Virus record (IMG/VR): IMGVR_UViG_3300025413_000064
Span: 1-37,689 of that record
Source of the DNA: a virus
Reading direction: 5' to 3' (one strand)
DNA length: 37,689 bases
Below the pieces are notes generated by a model. The model did no database searches, was not told the DNA's origin, and saw only the letters and a program-made list of their open reading frames with translations. Positions 14,833 to 21,584 of the stretch are shown piece after piece. The position numbers and the translations under genes are program-made. Numbering within the stretch: position 1 is the first letter of the stretch; every line of letters starts with the position of its first letter.

Positions 14833-15228
14833 ATGTCTGTCAAAACAATTAAGTCTGTAGTCGTTGAAGCACTCAATGGTAAATACGTTTATGAACTTGC
14901 TATCGTTGATCTCAAGAAAATGCTCAAGGGTAAAGCTCGTGATGTAGTTCGTTCTACTCTACTGCCTATCTTTGCAGAGTGGTATGGTGTTGGGCTTGTT
15001 GAGGGTTCAGGTAAGGCAGAGGGCACACTTGTGCTTGATAGTGGTGCAGAGCACTACGAGGGTTGTCGTAAGGCTTTGAGTCGTATGGTGAGCGAGATTG
15101 CACCGAGCGAGGTTAAGCCTAAGAAAAGTCTACGCATTGCGAAAGAGGTTCGTGCGAGTGCCCTTGAGTTCTTGGCACAGTTCGATAGTGTTAGCGAGGC
15201 TATCGCTGTTCTTAAGCAAGTTGCTTAA
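14833..15228 (+). CDS. First early gene, unknown protein (131 aa)
   Basis: The start is set at 14833 by AGGAG 8 bases upstream; the longer open frame from 14776 would run through the hairpin leader. The product (MSVKTIKSVVVEALNGKYVY...) is mixed alpha/beta: an N-terminal half with DLKKMLKGKARDVVRST and a Lys-rich C-terminal helix ending ALEFLAQFDSVSEAIAVLKQ. No family is recognised. As the promoter-proximal early gene it is a candidate for host takeover. The hairpin repeats flank it on both sides. Confidence 0.7.
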   Translation: MSVKTIKSVVVEALNGKYVYELAIVDLKKMLKGKARDVVRSTLLPIFAEWYGVGLVEGSGKAEGTLVLDSGAEHYEGCRKALSRMVSEIAPSEVKPKKSLRIAKEVRASALEFLAQFDSVSEAIAVLKQVA

Positions 15229-15233
15229 TCATC

Positions 15234-15249
15234 GGGGACATTTGTCCCT
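15234..15249 (+). repeat. Dispersed hairpin, copy 2 (GGGGAC-ATTT-GTCCCT)
   Basis: It begins 5 bases after the stop of the first early gene. The outer pair has become G-U, which still pairs in RNA but not as a perfect DNA palindrome. A second, unrelated hairpin follows at 15263-15288. Confidence 0.68.
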
Positions 15250-15262
15250 GTTCTTTTCCCGA

Positions 15263-15288
15263 GCGCAGAGGCGGGGGTGTCTCTGCGC
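15263..15288 (+). terminator. Strong hairpin, terminator-like
   Basis: GCGCAGAG (15263-15270), a 10-base G-rich loop and CTCTGCGC (15281-15288), followed by AGTCTTAATCTTTGTC. The 8-pair stem is strong but the U-tract is broken, so partial termination or mRNA protection is as likely as full termination. Confidence 0.5.
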
Positions 15289-15319
15289 AGTCTTAATCTT
15301 TGTCTAAAGGAACTTAATC

Positions 15320-15424
15320 ATGCGTTATCTAACTGAACACTTACTTATCCTTGCTGTGTTCGTCATAGTTGTGTATGCCATCATCGTTTACTTTCAAACC
15401 CTCTCTCAATCAATAGGAGCTTAA
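15320..15424 (+). CDS. Small single-pass membrane protein (34 aa)
   Basis: ATG at 15320 follows AAAGGAAC. The 34-residue product (MRYLTEH, then a hydrophobic run LLILAVFVIVVYAIIVYF, then a polar tail) is a clear single transmembrane peptide. Tiny membrane proteins in early phage regions often act on the host envelope or energetics, but nothing specific can be said. The following gene starts 2 bases after its stop. Confidence 0.6.
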   Translation: MRYLTEHLLILAVFVIVVYAIIVYFQTLSQSIGA

Positions 15425-15426
15425 TC

Positions 15427-15534
15427 ATGACTAAACGCCAAATCAAAACAACCAAGCAACTCGTATGGCTCGCAACAGAGGAAGCCAAACGCAATCAACG
15501 CAACTGGACACCAGTCTGGTTTTTATTCATCTAA
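15427..15534 (+). CDS. Small basic protein (35 aa)
   Basis: ATG at 15427 is preceded by AGGAG overlapping the end of the upstream gene. The product MTKRQIKTTKQLVWLATEEA and following is basic, with a Trp-rich C-terminus ending PVWFLFI. Its stop forms part of the next gene's AAGGAG. It has no recognised family. Confidence 0.5.
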   Translation: MTKRQIKTTKQLVWLATEEAKRNQRNWTPVWFLFI

Positions 15535-15544
15535 GGAGATACAC

Positions 15545-15793
15545 ATGGAACTAAGACACAACAACTTTTACCTTGCCCATGCCAATGGTGCATCAGTACA
15601 ACAGGGCGAGACAGTCATCTCATCACGAGACGAACAGTACACAATCACAGGCGGTGCGTCACCACACAAACCCTCTAGTTCAGGCAGAGTCTACGTAGAA
15701 GATAGCGAGGGCAACACCTATGAATACTTCCCCCATGTCTTTGATCTTGCTTGGATACAACGGGGAGATTTCTCCCCAAAAGAGATTAAGTAA
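15545..15793 (+). CDS. Hypothetical early protein (82 aa)
   Basis: AAGGAG lies 9 bases upstream of the ATG. The product starts MELRHNNFYLAHANGASVQQ, looks beta-rich, and ends with SEGNTYEYFPHVFDLAWIQR then GDFSPKEIK. It is not recognised. The third hairpin repeat lies inside its last codons, so RGDFSP is encoded by the hairpin. This suggests either the hairpin drifted into the gene or the C-terminal end was extended over it. Confidence 0.65.
   Translation: MELRHNNFYLAHANGASVQQGETVISSRDEQYTITGGASPHKPSSSGRVYVEDSEGNTYEYFPHVFDLAWIQRGDFSPKEIK
15762..15777 (+). repeat. Dispersed hairpin, copy 3 (GGGGAG-ATTT-CTCCCC)
   Basis: This copy has the sixth base pair changed from C-G to G-C relative to copies 1, 2, 4 and 6, a compensatory change that keeps the stem. 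It lies inside the 3' end of the 82-residue gene, 13 bases before its stop codon. Confidence 0.68.
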
Positions 15794-15806
15794 CTATCGA
15801 ATGTTG

Positions 15807-15841
15807 CTTAATCACTGTTTGTACGTTAGTCCGTGATTAAG
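15807..15841 (+). repeat. Hairpin CTTAATCAC...GTGATTAAG
   Basis: CTTAATCAC (15807-15815) and GTGATTAAG (15833-15841) are exact inverted complements with a 17-base loop, 13 bases after the 82-residue gene's stop. It is the second hairpin after repeat copy 3. A third copy of the same word occurs at 16102-16110. Confidence 0.5.
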
Positions 15842-15915
15842 TAAGCGTACTAAACAATTACCAGTCGCCAAGCCCCATGAATACTGGCGTACACTCATTT
15901 TGTGCCTTATTACTT

Positions 15916-15934
15916 ATCTATTTAAATCTATTTA
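15916..15934 (+). repeat. AT-rich direct repeats ATCTATTTA
   Basis: ATCTATTTA occurs at 15916-15924 and 15926-15934, start to start 10 bases, and is followed by TATATATAT. Helical phasing and AT-richness favour bending or easy melting. Confidence 0.45.
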
Positions 15935-16015
15935 TATATATGAGAGCATTTCCATATGTGTGCGTATTCTTTTGCCTGTACTTACAAGTAAAGAAACTAA
16001 AGTTAAATAGAGCAA

Positions 16016-16045
16016 TTTAAAAATGATAGAATCTATGGCTATAAT
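16016..16045 (+). promoter_or_regulatory. Promoter upstream of the 233-aa gene
   Basis: TTTAAA (16016-16021), an 18-base spacer and a perfect TATAAT (16040-16045). A leader of about 98 bases follows before the ATG at 16151; it holds CCGC...GCGG and the third CTTAATCAC word. It probably drives the 233-residue gene and those after it. Confidence 0.5.
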
Positions 16046-16150
16046 ACGAGTCCGCCCTGTGTTTATGCGGGTTTCCAACTGGCGAAAGTTTAGGCAACTC
16101 TCTTAATCACGGACACTACCTGAGACTACAAACCAAAAAGGTGTTTAATC

Positions 16151-16852
16151 ATGCCAAAGACATACCTCAACATGACCCCGAACGAAATTCACAACGCTTT
16201 AACCAAGCGTATCCCACAACCCGAGGCACGAGAGTTAAAGAAACAAGAGTTACTTAATCTTAAACACAAACTCAAGTCCGAGAGACTACGCACCATTCAA
16301 CACAAACGCTTATGGTCTGAGTTACTCAGCCCCCTTGTATACGAACTAGCCAACGCAAGGGTTGGCATCAAACATGAGAGCAAGTACAAGGGAGAACGAG
16401 AGGTAGCGTTTAACGCTTACATTGCGGTGATGGATAAGCTACTTAATAAGTTCAAGCAAATGCAGTTACTTAGAGATGAGGACAACAACCCTTACACACC
16501 TAGCGAACTAGCTAGACAAGCGGACATACAGAACAAGGGTGTGCATTGGACGGATTGGATACCCATGACTAAGCAACTACAAGTGTGTGAACTATTCGAG
16601 CAGATACCTCATGCACCCAAGACTAAACGCAAAGTACCCTTTCAGCGTACTCAAAGACCGAACACCAAACAGCGGGAGAGGTTACTCAACCGCACCATAA
16701 AAGAACTGGGCAACGCTCAGACAGAGCAACTGATCGAGCCGACCGAGGAAAGAGCCGAGCTTATATCCCAAATGCAAAACGCTATAAAAAGAATAGAGCA
16801 ACTCAAACCAACGGATGCCGTACCACACACATGGCATGGACTAGAAGACTAA
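16151..16852 (+). CDS. Hypothetical basic helical protein (233 aa)
   Basis: The protein is Lys/Arg-rich and mostly helical (for example ELKKQELLNLKHKLKSERLR), with a central DNNPYTPSELARQADIQNK that could be a weak HTH-like stretch, and a basic KTKRKVPFQRTQRPNTKQRE segment before a final helix. I recognise no family. Basic charge and position after a promoter suggest a nucleic-acid-binding early protein. It begins MPKTYLNMTPNEIHNALTKR after TTAATC, without a strong Shine-Dalgarno, as do the two small genes at 15320 and 15427. Confidence 0.65.
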   Translation: MPKTYLNMTPNEIHNALTKRIPQPEARELKKQELLNLKHKLKSERLRTIQHKRLWSELLSPLVYELANARVGIKHESKYKGEREVAFNAYIAVMDKLLNKFKQMQLLRDEDNNPYTPSELARQADIQNKGVHWTDWIPMTKQLQVCELFEQIPHAPKTKRKVPFQRTQRPNTKQRERLLNRTIKELGNAQTEQLIEPTEERAELISQMQNAIKRIEQLKPTDAVPHTWHGLED

Positions 16853-16872
16853 AGCAATAAGGGGGTAACAGT

Positions 16873-16983
16873 ATGCCCAGCAATCATAAACAAAACATCG
16901 GGGACATTTGTCCCCGTGTACGCATGGCTTTGGCTAAGCCGTGCGCTATCCGCAAACTAGCCAACAAAGGAGAAATCAAATGA
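16873..16983 (+). CDS. Possible small ORF spanning hairpin copy 4 (36 aa)
   Basis: ATG at 16873 opens 36 codons (MPSNHKQNIGDICPRVRMAL and following) that end in TGA overlapping the next gene's ATG (ATGA). The ribosome site is weak (GGGGG 8 bases upstream). The frame runs through both hairpins, so it may be chance. The overlap with the next start is the main argument for it. Confidence 0.3.
   Translation: MPSNHKQNIGDICPRVRMALAKPCAIRKLANKGEIK
16900..16915 (+). repeat. Dispersed hairpin, copy 4 (GGGGAC-ATTT-GTCCCC)
   Basis: A perfect copy 47 bases after the 233-residue gene's stop; a second strong hairpin follows 5 bases later (16921-16945). Confidence 0.7.
16921..16945 (+). repeat. Ten-pair hairpin after copy 4
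   Basis: CGCATGGCTT (16921-16930), loop TGGCT and AAGCCGTGCG (16936-16945): ten pairs including one U-G. No U-tract follows, so an RNA structural element is more likely than a terminator. Confidence 0.5.
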
Positions 16984-17162
16984 CAGAAATAGAACACTTC
17001 GTGACATCAATAAGAACTGCGCTCATATGCGTGTGTTTATATGTCGGGGCAGATTCAAGTGGTATGTATTTACAGCAGATACTTTTGGTATTTGCGGGGT
17101 ATTTACTCGGCTTGCTGATTCGTGACATTCGTACAGGGTTCAATAAAGGAGAAATCAAATGA
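16980..17162 (+). CDS. Small two-helix membrane protein (60 aa)
   Basis: ATG at 16980 follows AAAGGAG. The product has two hydrophobic segments, about residues 10-25 (SIRTALICVCLYVGA) and 30-48 (LQQILLVFAGYLLGLLI), separated by a short polar turn. It ends RTGFNKGEIK, where the GEIK codons are the next gene's ribosome site. It overlaps the next gene by 4 bases. Likely an inner-membrane protein of unknown function. Confidence 0.65.
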   Translation: MTEIEHFVTSIRTALICVCLYVGADSSGMYLQQILLVFAGYLLGLLIRDIRTGFNKGEIK

Positions 17163-17437
17163 TTAAGCAAACACACGCAGAAAGATTAGTAGAACAGTTC
17201 CAGTCACAGAGAGACGCACAATCGCAAAGTGCAGACAGACATGACTTAATTACGCTACGCATGAGCTTAGCGAGGTTGGCTCAGGCTTTGTATGTGCAGA
17301 CTGTTGAGTTGCCTGTGCTTGAGACGCATGGGTACGATGACATGGTGACACTCGCCAATCAAGACAAAGGTTGGAACATACTTGTTCTTGAATGTATAAG
17401 AGCGCTACACGATGAGAAGAACGTGTACGCTAAATGA
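17159..17437 (+). CDS. Hypothetical early protein (92 aa)
   Basis: It starts within the upstream stop (ATGA 17159-17162) after AAAGGAG. The product is helical, with LRMSLARLAQALYVQTVEL in the middle and a C-terminal WNILVLECIRALHDEKN. Not recognised. Hairpin copy 5 begins 6 bases after its stop. Confidence 0.65.
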   Translation: MIKQTHAERLVEQFQSQRDAQSQSADRHDLITLRMSLARLAQALYVQTVELPVLETHGYDDMVTLANQDKGWNILVLECIRALHDEKNVYAK

Positions 17438-17443
17438 GAATTT

Positions 17444-17459
17444 GGGGAGATATCTCCCC
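17444..17459 (+). repeat. Dispersed hairpin, copy 5 (GGGGAG-ATAT-CTCCCC)
   Basis: Second copy with the compensatory G-C sixth pair. It lies between the 92-residue gene and the amidoligase gene, and a further hairpin follows at 17468-17486. Confidence 0.7.
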
Positions 17460-17467
17460 GATCTGTA

Positions 17468-17486
17468 GCCTATGCAGTTCATAGGC
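17468..17486 (+). terminator. Hairpin upstream of the amidoligase gene
   Basis: GCCTATG (17468-17474), loop CAGTT and CATAGGC (17480-17486) followed by ATTTTAAAAA. A 7-pair stem and a short T-run make it terminator- or attenuator-like. It is 23 bases before the amidoligase ATG. Confidence 0.5.
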
Positions 17487-17509
17487 ATTTTAAAAACTAG
17501 GAGAATCAA

Positions 17510-19345
17510 ATGAAATTTTATGTAACTACTTTACCCTTTTCAAACTACGACACACAAGCAGTCAGACTCTTTGCTGTGTTTGCTGATAGGCGGTATGCAA
17601 TTCTTGACATGACCAGAGAGCAATGGCTTGGTGCTATGGCGGGTGTATCTCAAGGCGGTAGATATCTGGCTTTTGATAGTCAAATGTTTGATGCGAGTAC
17701 ACGCACGAGTCATAGTGAGTTTTATGCAAGGCTTTTTCCTGAGCCAGTACAGTTAAACACATACGAGATCAACCTGCTGTATACCAACAACAACTACTAC
17801 ATGGAGAAACTCTTTAATCTGATAGCAAACCAGCTTGACTATTACAGAACTAGACGGCTCAGGAATATATATGCAGAACGATCAAACAGACTATCGTTCA
17901 CAGGCTCTACACCCAAGCACATCGTTTACAAAGGTCGCACTTATAACTGTAACAATGATGAATATGACATGGTGCGTTATAACAAAGCTCGTGCTAACTA
18001 CAAGCTACTCAAATCAGCGTTCAATCAGTTGTTATCGGGTGAGGAGGATGATGCACGAGAGTGGTGCGATGTGTTCATGGATTTGTATTCGGCAGATCGT
18101 TCACGCCACGACTACCTAGTTACAGCCTTTGAGAAGTGTCGTGAGGTTCTTGCAAGCAAACACTTAGATGGTACGTTGACTATTGCTATTGCAGATACTT
18201 GTGGTCACATTGAGTATATTAACGAGATGCACAGCGATCTAGGTTCATCGGGAGACGAGCAAGTTTGTGATCGTTGTTTCGGCGATAACTATGTGTATGT
18301 CGAGGATCATAGTGAGTATTGGGATCGTGAGAACGAGGAGGTGTATTACCATGAGAGTAGAGATGCGTACTATTCATACGCAGAAGACGACTACGATGAC
18401 AATGATGATGACGACAGAGACCCAGGTGATCCCAACTATCTTATGGACTACGCAACCAATGTGCTTAGGGTACTAGAGCCTGACCACAAACTTATATCAT
18501 CTACGCATGGTGACTTCCGCATGGGTATCGAGTTCGAGATGACTAGCGGTAGAGATAAGTATCGTGATGATGCAGTCACCAATGTACGACAGCAATTAGG
18601 TACAGAGTATTGCGTGTGTAAGTCTGACGGCTCGTTGCCCGACAACGGACTAGAGATTGTGACTGCGCCTCGTGGACTAGCCGAGCATATCAAGCGCTTC
18701 AAGAACTGGGATATAGATCCATCGTATCGTGCATGGGACGTAGGTACTTGCGGTATGCACATTCACGTCCACTCTAAAGCGTTCAGTCCACTTGTGTTTG
18801 GTAAGTTCGTTATGTTTATTAACTGCGAGGAGAACACCGATTTCATTCGTAAGATTGCAGGTCGTCATCCACGCAAAGATAGACAAGCCCAGTCGTACTG
18901 CCAAGTCGAGGGCGAGGAAGCATTACAGAATCCATCCAAGGCAGTCAAGGGTAAAGGCGGTGATCGTTACTACATGATCAACACACAGAACTTATCAAGA
19001 GCAGAGCGTGATCGGTTGCAGATCAATAAACATTGCTATACCAATGGTAAGGACTACGATACTGTTGAGTTGCGTATCTTTAGAGCATCGCTCAAGAAAG
19101 AACGTCTGCTTGCACAGATCGAGTTTACCCATGCGTCTGTTATGTTCTGTCGTGTCGCATCGTGGAAACATTTAGATAAGATGCACTTCATCGAGTGGCT
19201 CAAGACTACGGACAATGTGTATCCACATCTCTCCGACTGGTACGGCGTACGTAGACGTGCCAAGAAACAAGAAACTCTTGTGCATCCAACAAGCGCACCG
19301 CTTGAGAACTCTTGTGCCGACACACCTGATTCAACATCTGTTTAA
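17510..19345 (+). CDS. Amidoligase-family protein (COOH-NH2 ligase), 611 aa
   Basis: The C-terminal half matches the amidoligase (glutamine synthetase-fold COOH-NH2 ligase) pattern: RMGIEFEMTSG (about residues 337-347), DGSLPDNGLEIVTAP (about 373-387), GTCGMHIHVHS (about 412-422) and TVELRIFRASLK (about 517-528). These supply the acidic metal-binding and His residues of the ATP-dependent ligase site. The N-terminal ~220 residues are unassigned. A Cys/His segment (CGH near 230, CDRC near 253) may bind Zn, and an Asp/Tyr-rich linker (about 285-310) precedes the ligase domain. The family joins amines to carboxylates. The next gene is a glutamine amidotransferase that could supply ammonia. Start: AGGAG 7 bases upstream. 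Confidence 0.75.
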   Translation: MKFYVTTLPFSNYDTQAVRLFAVFADRRYAILDMTREQWLGAMAGVSQGGRYLAFDSQMFDASTRTSHSEFYARLFPEPVQLNTYEINLLYTNNNYYMEKLFNLIANQLDYYRTRRLRNIYAERSNRLSFTGSTPKHIVYKGRTYNCNNDEYDMVRYNKARANYKLLKSAFNQLLSGEEDDAREWCDVFMDLYSADRSRHDYLVTAFEKCREVLASKHLDGTLTIAIADTCGHIEYINEMHSDLGSSGDEQVCDRCFGDNYVYVEDHSEYWDRENEEVYYHESRDAYYSYAEDDYDDNDDDDRDPGDPNYLMDYATNVLRVLEPDHKLISSTHGDFRMGIEFEMTSGRDKYRDDAVTNVRQQLGTEYCVCKSDGSLPDNGLEIVTAPRGLAEHIKRFKNWDIDPSYRAWDVGTCGMHIHVHSKAFSPLVFGKFVMFINCEENTDFIRKIAGRHPRKDRQAQSYCQVEGEEALQNPSKAVKGKGGDRYYMINTQNLSRAERDRLQINKHCYTNGKDYDTVELRIFRASLKKERLLAQIEFTHASVMFCRVASWKHLDKMHFIEWLKTTDNVYPHLSDWYGVRRRAKKQETLVHPTSAPLENSCADTPDSTSV

Positions 19346-19375
19346 TTCATTCATCAACTATTAAAGGAAATCATT

Positions 19376-20482
19376 ATGTGTTTAATCATTACAGGTAAAT
19401 CAAATTCTATTCGTGCAACATTACTAAATACACATGGTATGTTGGCTGACATCTTTACATCTAACCCAGATGGTATCGGTATCATGTATGGCTCGGCTAA
19501 GGGACTCAAGGTTATCAAGACTTTGCCCAAGTCTTTGGCAGATGCAACAGCGTTCATTCAACGCTTACCAGTAGATGATCGTGAACTAGCTATTCACTTT
19601 CGTTGGACAACACACGGCAACACAGACATGACCAACTGCCATCCTTACGATGTCATCCCTGGTTATGTAGCTATGATGCACAACGGCGTATTGCATACTG
19701 GTAACAAAGCCGACACAACCAAGTCAGACACATGGCACTTCATCAAAGACTTCGTAGCCAGTCCAGTTACCGAGCATCCGCCACTCGTACACAATCAATC
19801 GTATCTTGATATGCTTGCTGAGTACATTGGTGACAATCGCTTTGTGTTCATGGATGGTGACGGCAAAATGTCCCATGTCAACTATGACCAAGGTATCGAG
19901 CATGATGGGCTATGGTTCAGCAACACATACGCATGGAGTCCAGCCAAGCTCATACCCAATTACTACAAATCATCTGTATATTCCAAGCGGTACAGCGCAT
20001 ACGACTATGATTACGATGACGAATACAACTACAACAATTGGGCGTTCAACAAACCACTAGCGTCTACTACAAAGCCTGTAGCAACTACGGCAACTACAAC
20101 AAAATCAGCAATCATCAAGCCTTTGTCTGCCCATAATCACAACTGGATGGATGACGACTACGATATGCCTGAAGACTTTGATCCTGACAACAAGGTTGCT
20201 TTGATTGAGAAAGCGTTAGACGAGTACAACGCAACACTTATGATGGACTTGATTGACGCTGATCCCGAGGACACGCTTGAGTTGTTGTTTGATGTGTTCG
20301 AGCCTAACTACGCTAGTTCAGTAGATATGGAGTATGCAGGTATAGAGGAGGACATTGTGCACATGGTCATGGCAGAGGATGTGGGTGCGTTGCTCGAAGT
20401 GGCTTACGATCACCGAGTTGCTAACGTGATCTGTTATTACTTTGCATGGGACAAACGTGAGAGTATTCATCAAATAGGTTGA
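19376..20482 (+). CDS. Class II glutamine amidotransferase-like protein (368 aa)
   Basis: The N-terminal nucleophile is present (MCLIITGKS; Cys2 exposed after Met removal). GAT-II motifs follow in order: SNPDGIGIMYG (about residues 29-39), HFRWTTHGNTDMTNCHPYD (74-92) and MMHNGVLH (100-107). These form the glutaminase site of Ntn hydrolases. The domain ends near residue 200. A Tyr/Asp-rich linker (YDYDYDDEYNYNNW) and an unassigned acidic C-terminal region (about 270-368) follow; no synthetase domain is fused. It begins 30 bases after the amidoligase gene, with AAAGGAAATC before the ATG, so the two are probably one functional unit. Confidence 0.78.
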   Translation: MCLIITGKSNSIRATLLNTHGMLADIFTSNPDGIGIMYGSAKGLKVIKTLPKSLADATAFIQRLPVDDRELAIHFRWTTHGNTDMTNCHPYDVIPGYVAMMHNGVLHTGNKADTTKSDTWHFIKDFVASPVTEHPPLVHNQSYLDMLAEYIGDNRFVFMDGDGKMSHVNYDQGIEHDGLWFSNTYAWSPAKLIPNYYKSSVYSKRYSAYDYDYDDEYNYNNWAFNKPLASTTKPVATTATTTKSAIIKPLSAHNHNWMDDDYDMPEDFDPDNKVALIEKALDEYNATLMMDLIDADPEDTLELLFDVFEPNYASSVDMEYAGIEEDIVHMVMAEDVGALLEVAYDHRVANVICYYFAWDKRESIHQIG

Positions 20483-20494
20483 TGAGGCAGGGTC

Positions 20495-20510
20495 GGGGAC
20501 ATTTGTCCCC
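20495..20510 (+). repeat. Dispersed hairpin, copy 6 (GGGGAC-ATTT-GTCCCC)
   Basis: Perfect copy 12 bases after the glutaminase gene's stop, followed by GATCTTTATTTAAA, a moderate U-tract, so it could work as a weak terminator for the amidoligase-glutaminase unit. It is the last copy I found in the early block. Confidence 0.7.
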
Positions 20511-20539
20511 GATCTTTATTTAAACTAAAGGAGAAACAA

Positions 20540-20740
20540 ATGGAGATTGATTTGGATAAAGTGCTTGAGAACGCAGTTCATCATATGGACAGCGATGTAG
20601 ATGTGCATTGGACGATAGGCATGGCGCTAGTGGAATTGTACCCAAAACAGATACTTAAGTTACAAGAATCAATGGTGCAGAAGTACAACGAGCGTTTAAA
20701 AGATATGTATAATGTTAGACACAACAACCAGGAGAAGTAA
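20540..20740 (+). CDS. Hypothetical protein (66 aa)
   Basis: AAAGGAG precedes the ATG by 8 bases. The 66-residue product is acidic at the start (MEIDLDKVLENAVHHMDSDV) and helical after it (ALVELYPKQILKLQESMVQK). It is followed 1 base later by the next ATG. Not recognised. Confidence 0.6.
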   Translation: MEIDLDKVLENAVHHMDSDVDVHWTIGMALVELYPKQILKLQESMVQKYNERLKDMYNVRHNNQEK

Positions 20741-20741
20741 T

Positions 20742-21272
20742 ATGGGAACATTACAAACAGAACTCAGGAAAGTTATAGACGAGTGGACAGCAGACGAGGT
20801 AGGGCAAGATCAGCAATCACAAACAAAACAGGAAAGCAAAATGCACATTAGTAAAACAATATTCAACTACATCAAAGACCACGAGGGGTGCACAATTAAG
20901 AATGTGGTGGATGCTATGACAGCGCTTGGTATCAAAGACAAGACTACAGATTCGCTTATCTATCAAATGATGGGGTGTAGCATGATCTTCAGAGACGAGA
21001 CGTGTGGCGAGTTATTTGTTAGGGTCAAAGAGTATCAGTCTATTAAATCTATGTATAAGAAAAAGGATGCTAATAGAGTTAAACGCAAATACACTAAGCA
21101 ACAAAAGCCAATTGAGCCAACGCCACAGACGAAGCCCGAACCTACCCGCATACTACCTAAGACAGAGCGACCACTTTGGAATGTACAAACGCTCATTGAG
21201 AATCTATCGCTGTTGCAAGGTAGAGAATTGTATTTTGCACTTAAATTAATATTTGAGGAAAGCACAAAATGA
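20742..21272 (+). CDS. Winged-helix-like protein (176 aa)
   Basis: I place the start at 20742 (CAGGAG 7 bases upstream). Residues ~35-95 look like a winged helix: HISKTIFNYIKDHEGCTIKN, VVDAMTALGIKDKTTDSLIY and a strand pair at MIFRDETCGELFVRV. After it comes a basic Pro/Lys/Thr linker (about 105-145) and a C-terminal helix. This could be an early regulator or replication accessory protein; the DNA-binding call is by fold pattern only. Its stop overlaps the next small gene (ATGA). Confidence 0.6.
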   Translation: MGTLQTELRKVIDEWTADEVGQDQQSQTKQESKMHISKTIFNYIKDHEGCTIKNVVDAMTALGIKDKTTDSLIYQMMGCSMIFRDETCGELFVRVKEYQSIKSMYKKKDANRVKRKYTKQQKPIEPTPQTKPEPTRILPKTERPLWNVQTLIENLSLLQGRELYFALKLIFEESTK

Positions 21273-21385
21273 TAACAACTAGCACAGGCATAAAGATAGG
21301 GTGTAGGTACGACCCTTGGTATAACTACCACAACGAAGATCAGGATTGGATTAAGTATTTAATAAACTGGAAATGGTATGACTAA
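21269..21385 (+). CDS. Tiny aromatic-rich protein (38 aa)
   Basis: ATG at 21269 overlaps the upstream stop, and the frame ends at 21385, 8 bases into the next gene. The product (MITTSTGIKIGCRYDPWYNY and following, ending LINWKWYD) is rich in Trp and Tyr. GAGGAAAG upstream may serve as ribosome site. The double overlap matches the way confirmed neighbours are packed. Confidence 0.5.
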   Translation: MITTSTGIKIGCRYDPWYNYHNEDQDWIKYLINWKWYD

Positions 21386-21584
21386 AGAAGAAATAATTGA
21401 GATGGCTAGACAGGCGGGACTACCAGAAGCAATCATTGAAATGACACCAATTGCGTTTGAACGCTTTGCCAAACTAATAGCAGAAAAAGAGCGTGAGAAG
21501 TTTTGCGCTGTACTTCGGCAATTACATGATTCATATTCATTGACAAGCGATTCAAACGCCATCAGAGCAAGGGGACAAGAATGA
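21378..21584 (+). CDS. Small phage protein ending IRARGQE (68 aa)
   Basis: The pattern MTKEEIIEMARQAGLPEAII, then FERFAKLIAEKEREKF, and a final IRARGQE belongs to a small-protein family I have seen repeatedly in environmental phages; function unknown. The last codons (AAGGGGACAAGAATGA) are at once the RGQE tail and the next gene's ribosome site and start. A shortened relative lies at 21774-21974. Confidence 0.68.
   Translation: MTKEEIIEMARQAGLPEAIIEMTPIAFERFAKLIAEKEREKFCAVLRQLHDSYSLTSDSNAIRARGQE

Larger units (their letters stand above)
15829..16114. repeat. 13-bp inverted repeats bounding the non-coding region
   Basis: GTCCGTGATTAAG (15829-15841) and CTTAATCACGGAC (16102-16114) are exact inverted complements 260 bases apart. 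They enclose the AT-rich tract and the TATAAT box. Possible binding sites for a regulator or initiator, or ends of an inserted segment. Confidence 0.5.
15794..16150. other. 357-base non-coding region; AT-rich, candidate origin or control region
   Basis: No convincing ORF on either strand. It contains a hairpin (15807-15841), a pair of 13-bp inverted repeats at its edges, an AT-rich tract with 9-base direct repeats one helical turn apart (15916-15934), TATATATAT, and a TATAAT promoter box (16040-16045). Low GC and repeats fit a replication origin or an early promoter region; neither is demonstrated. Confidence 0.45.
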
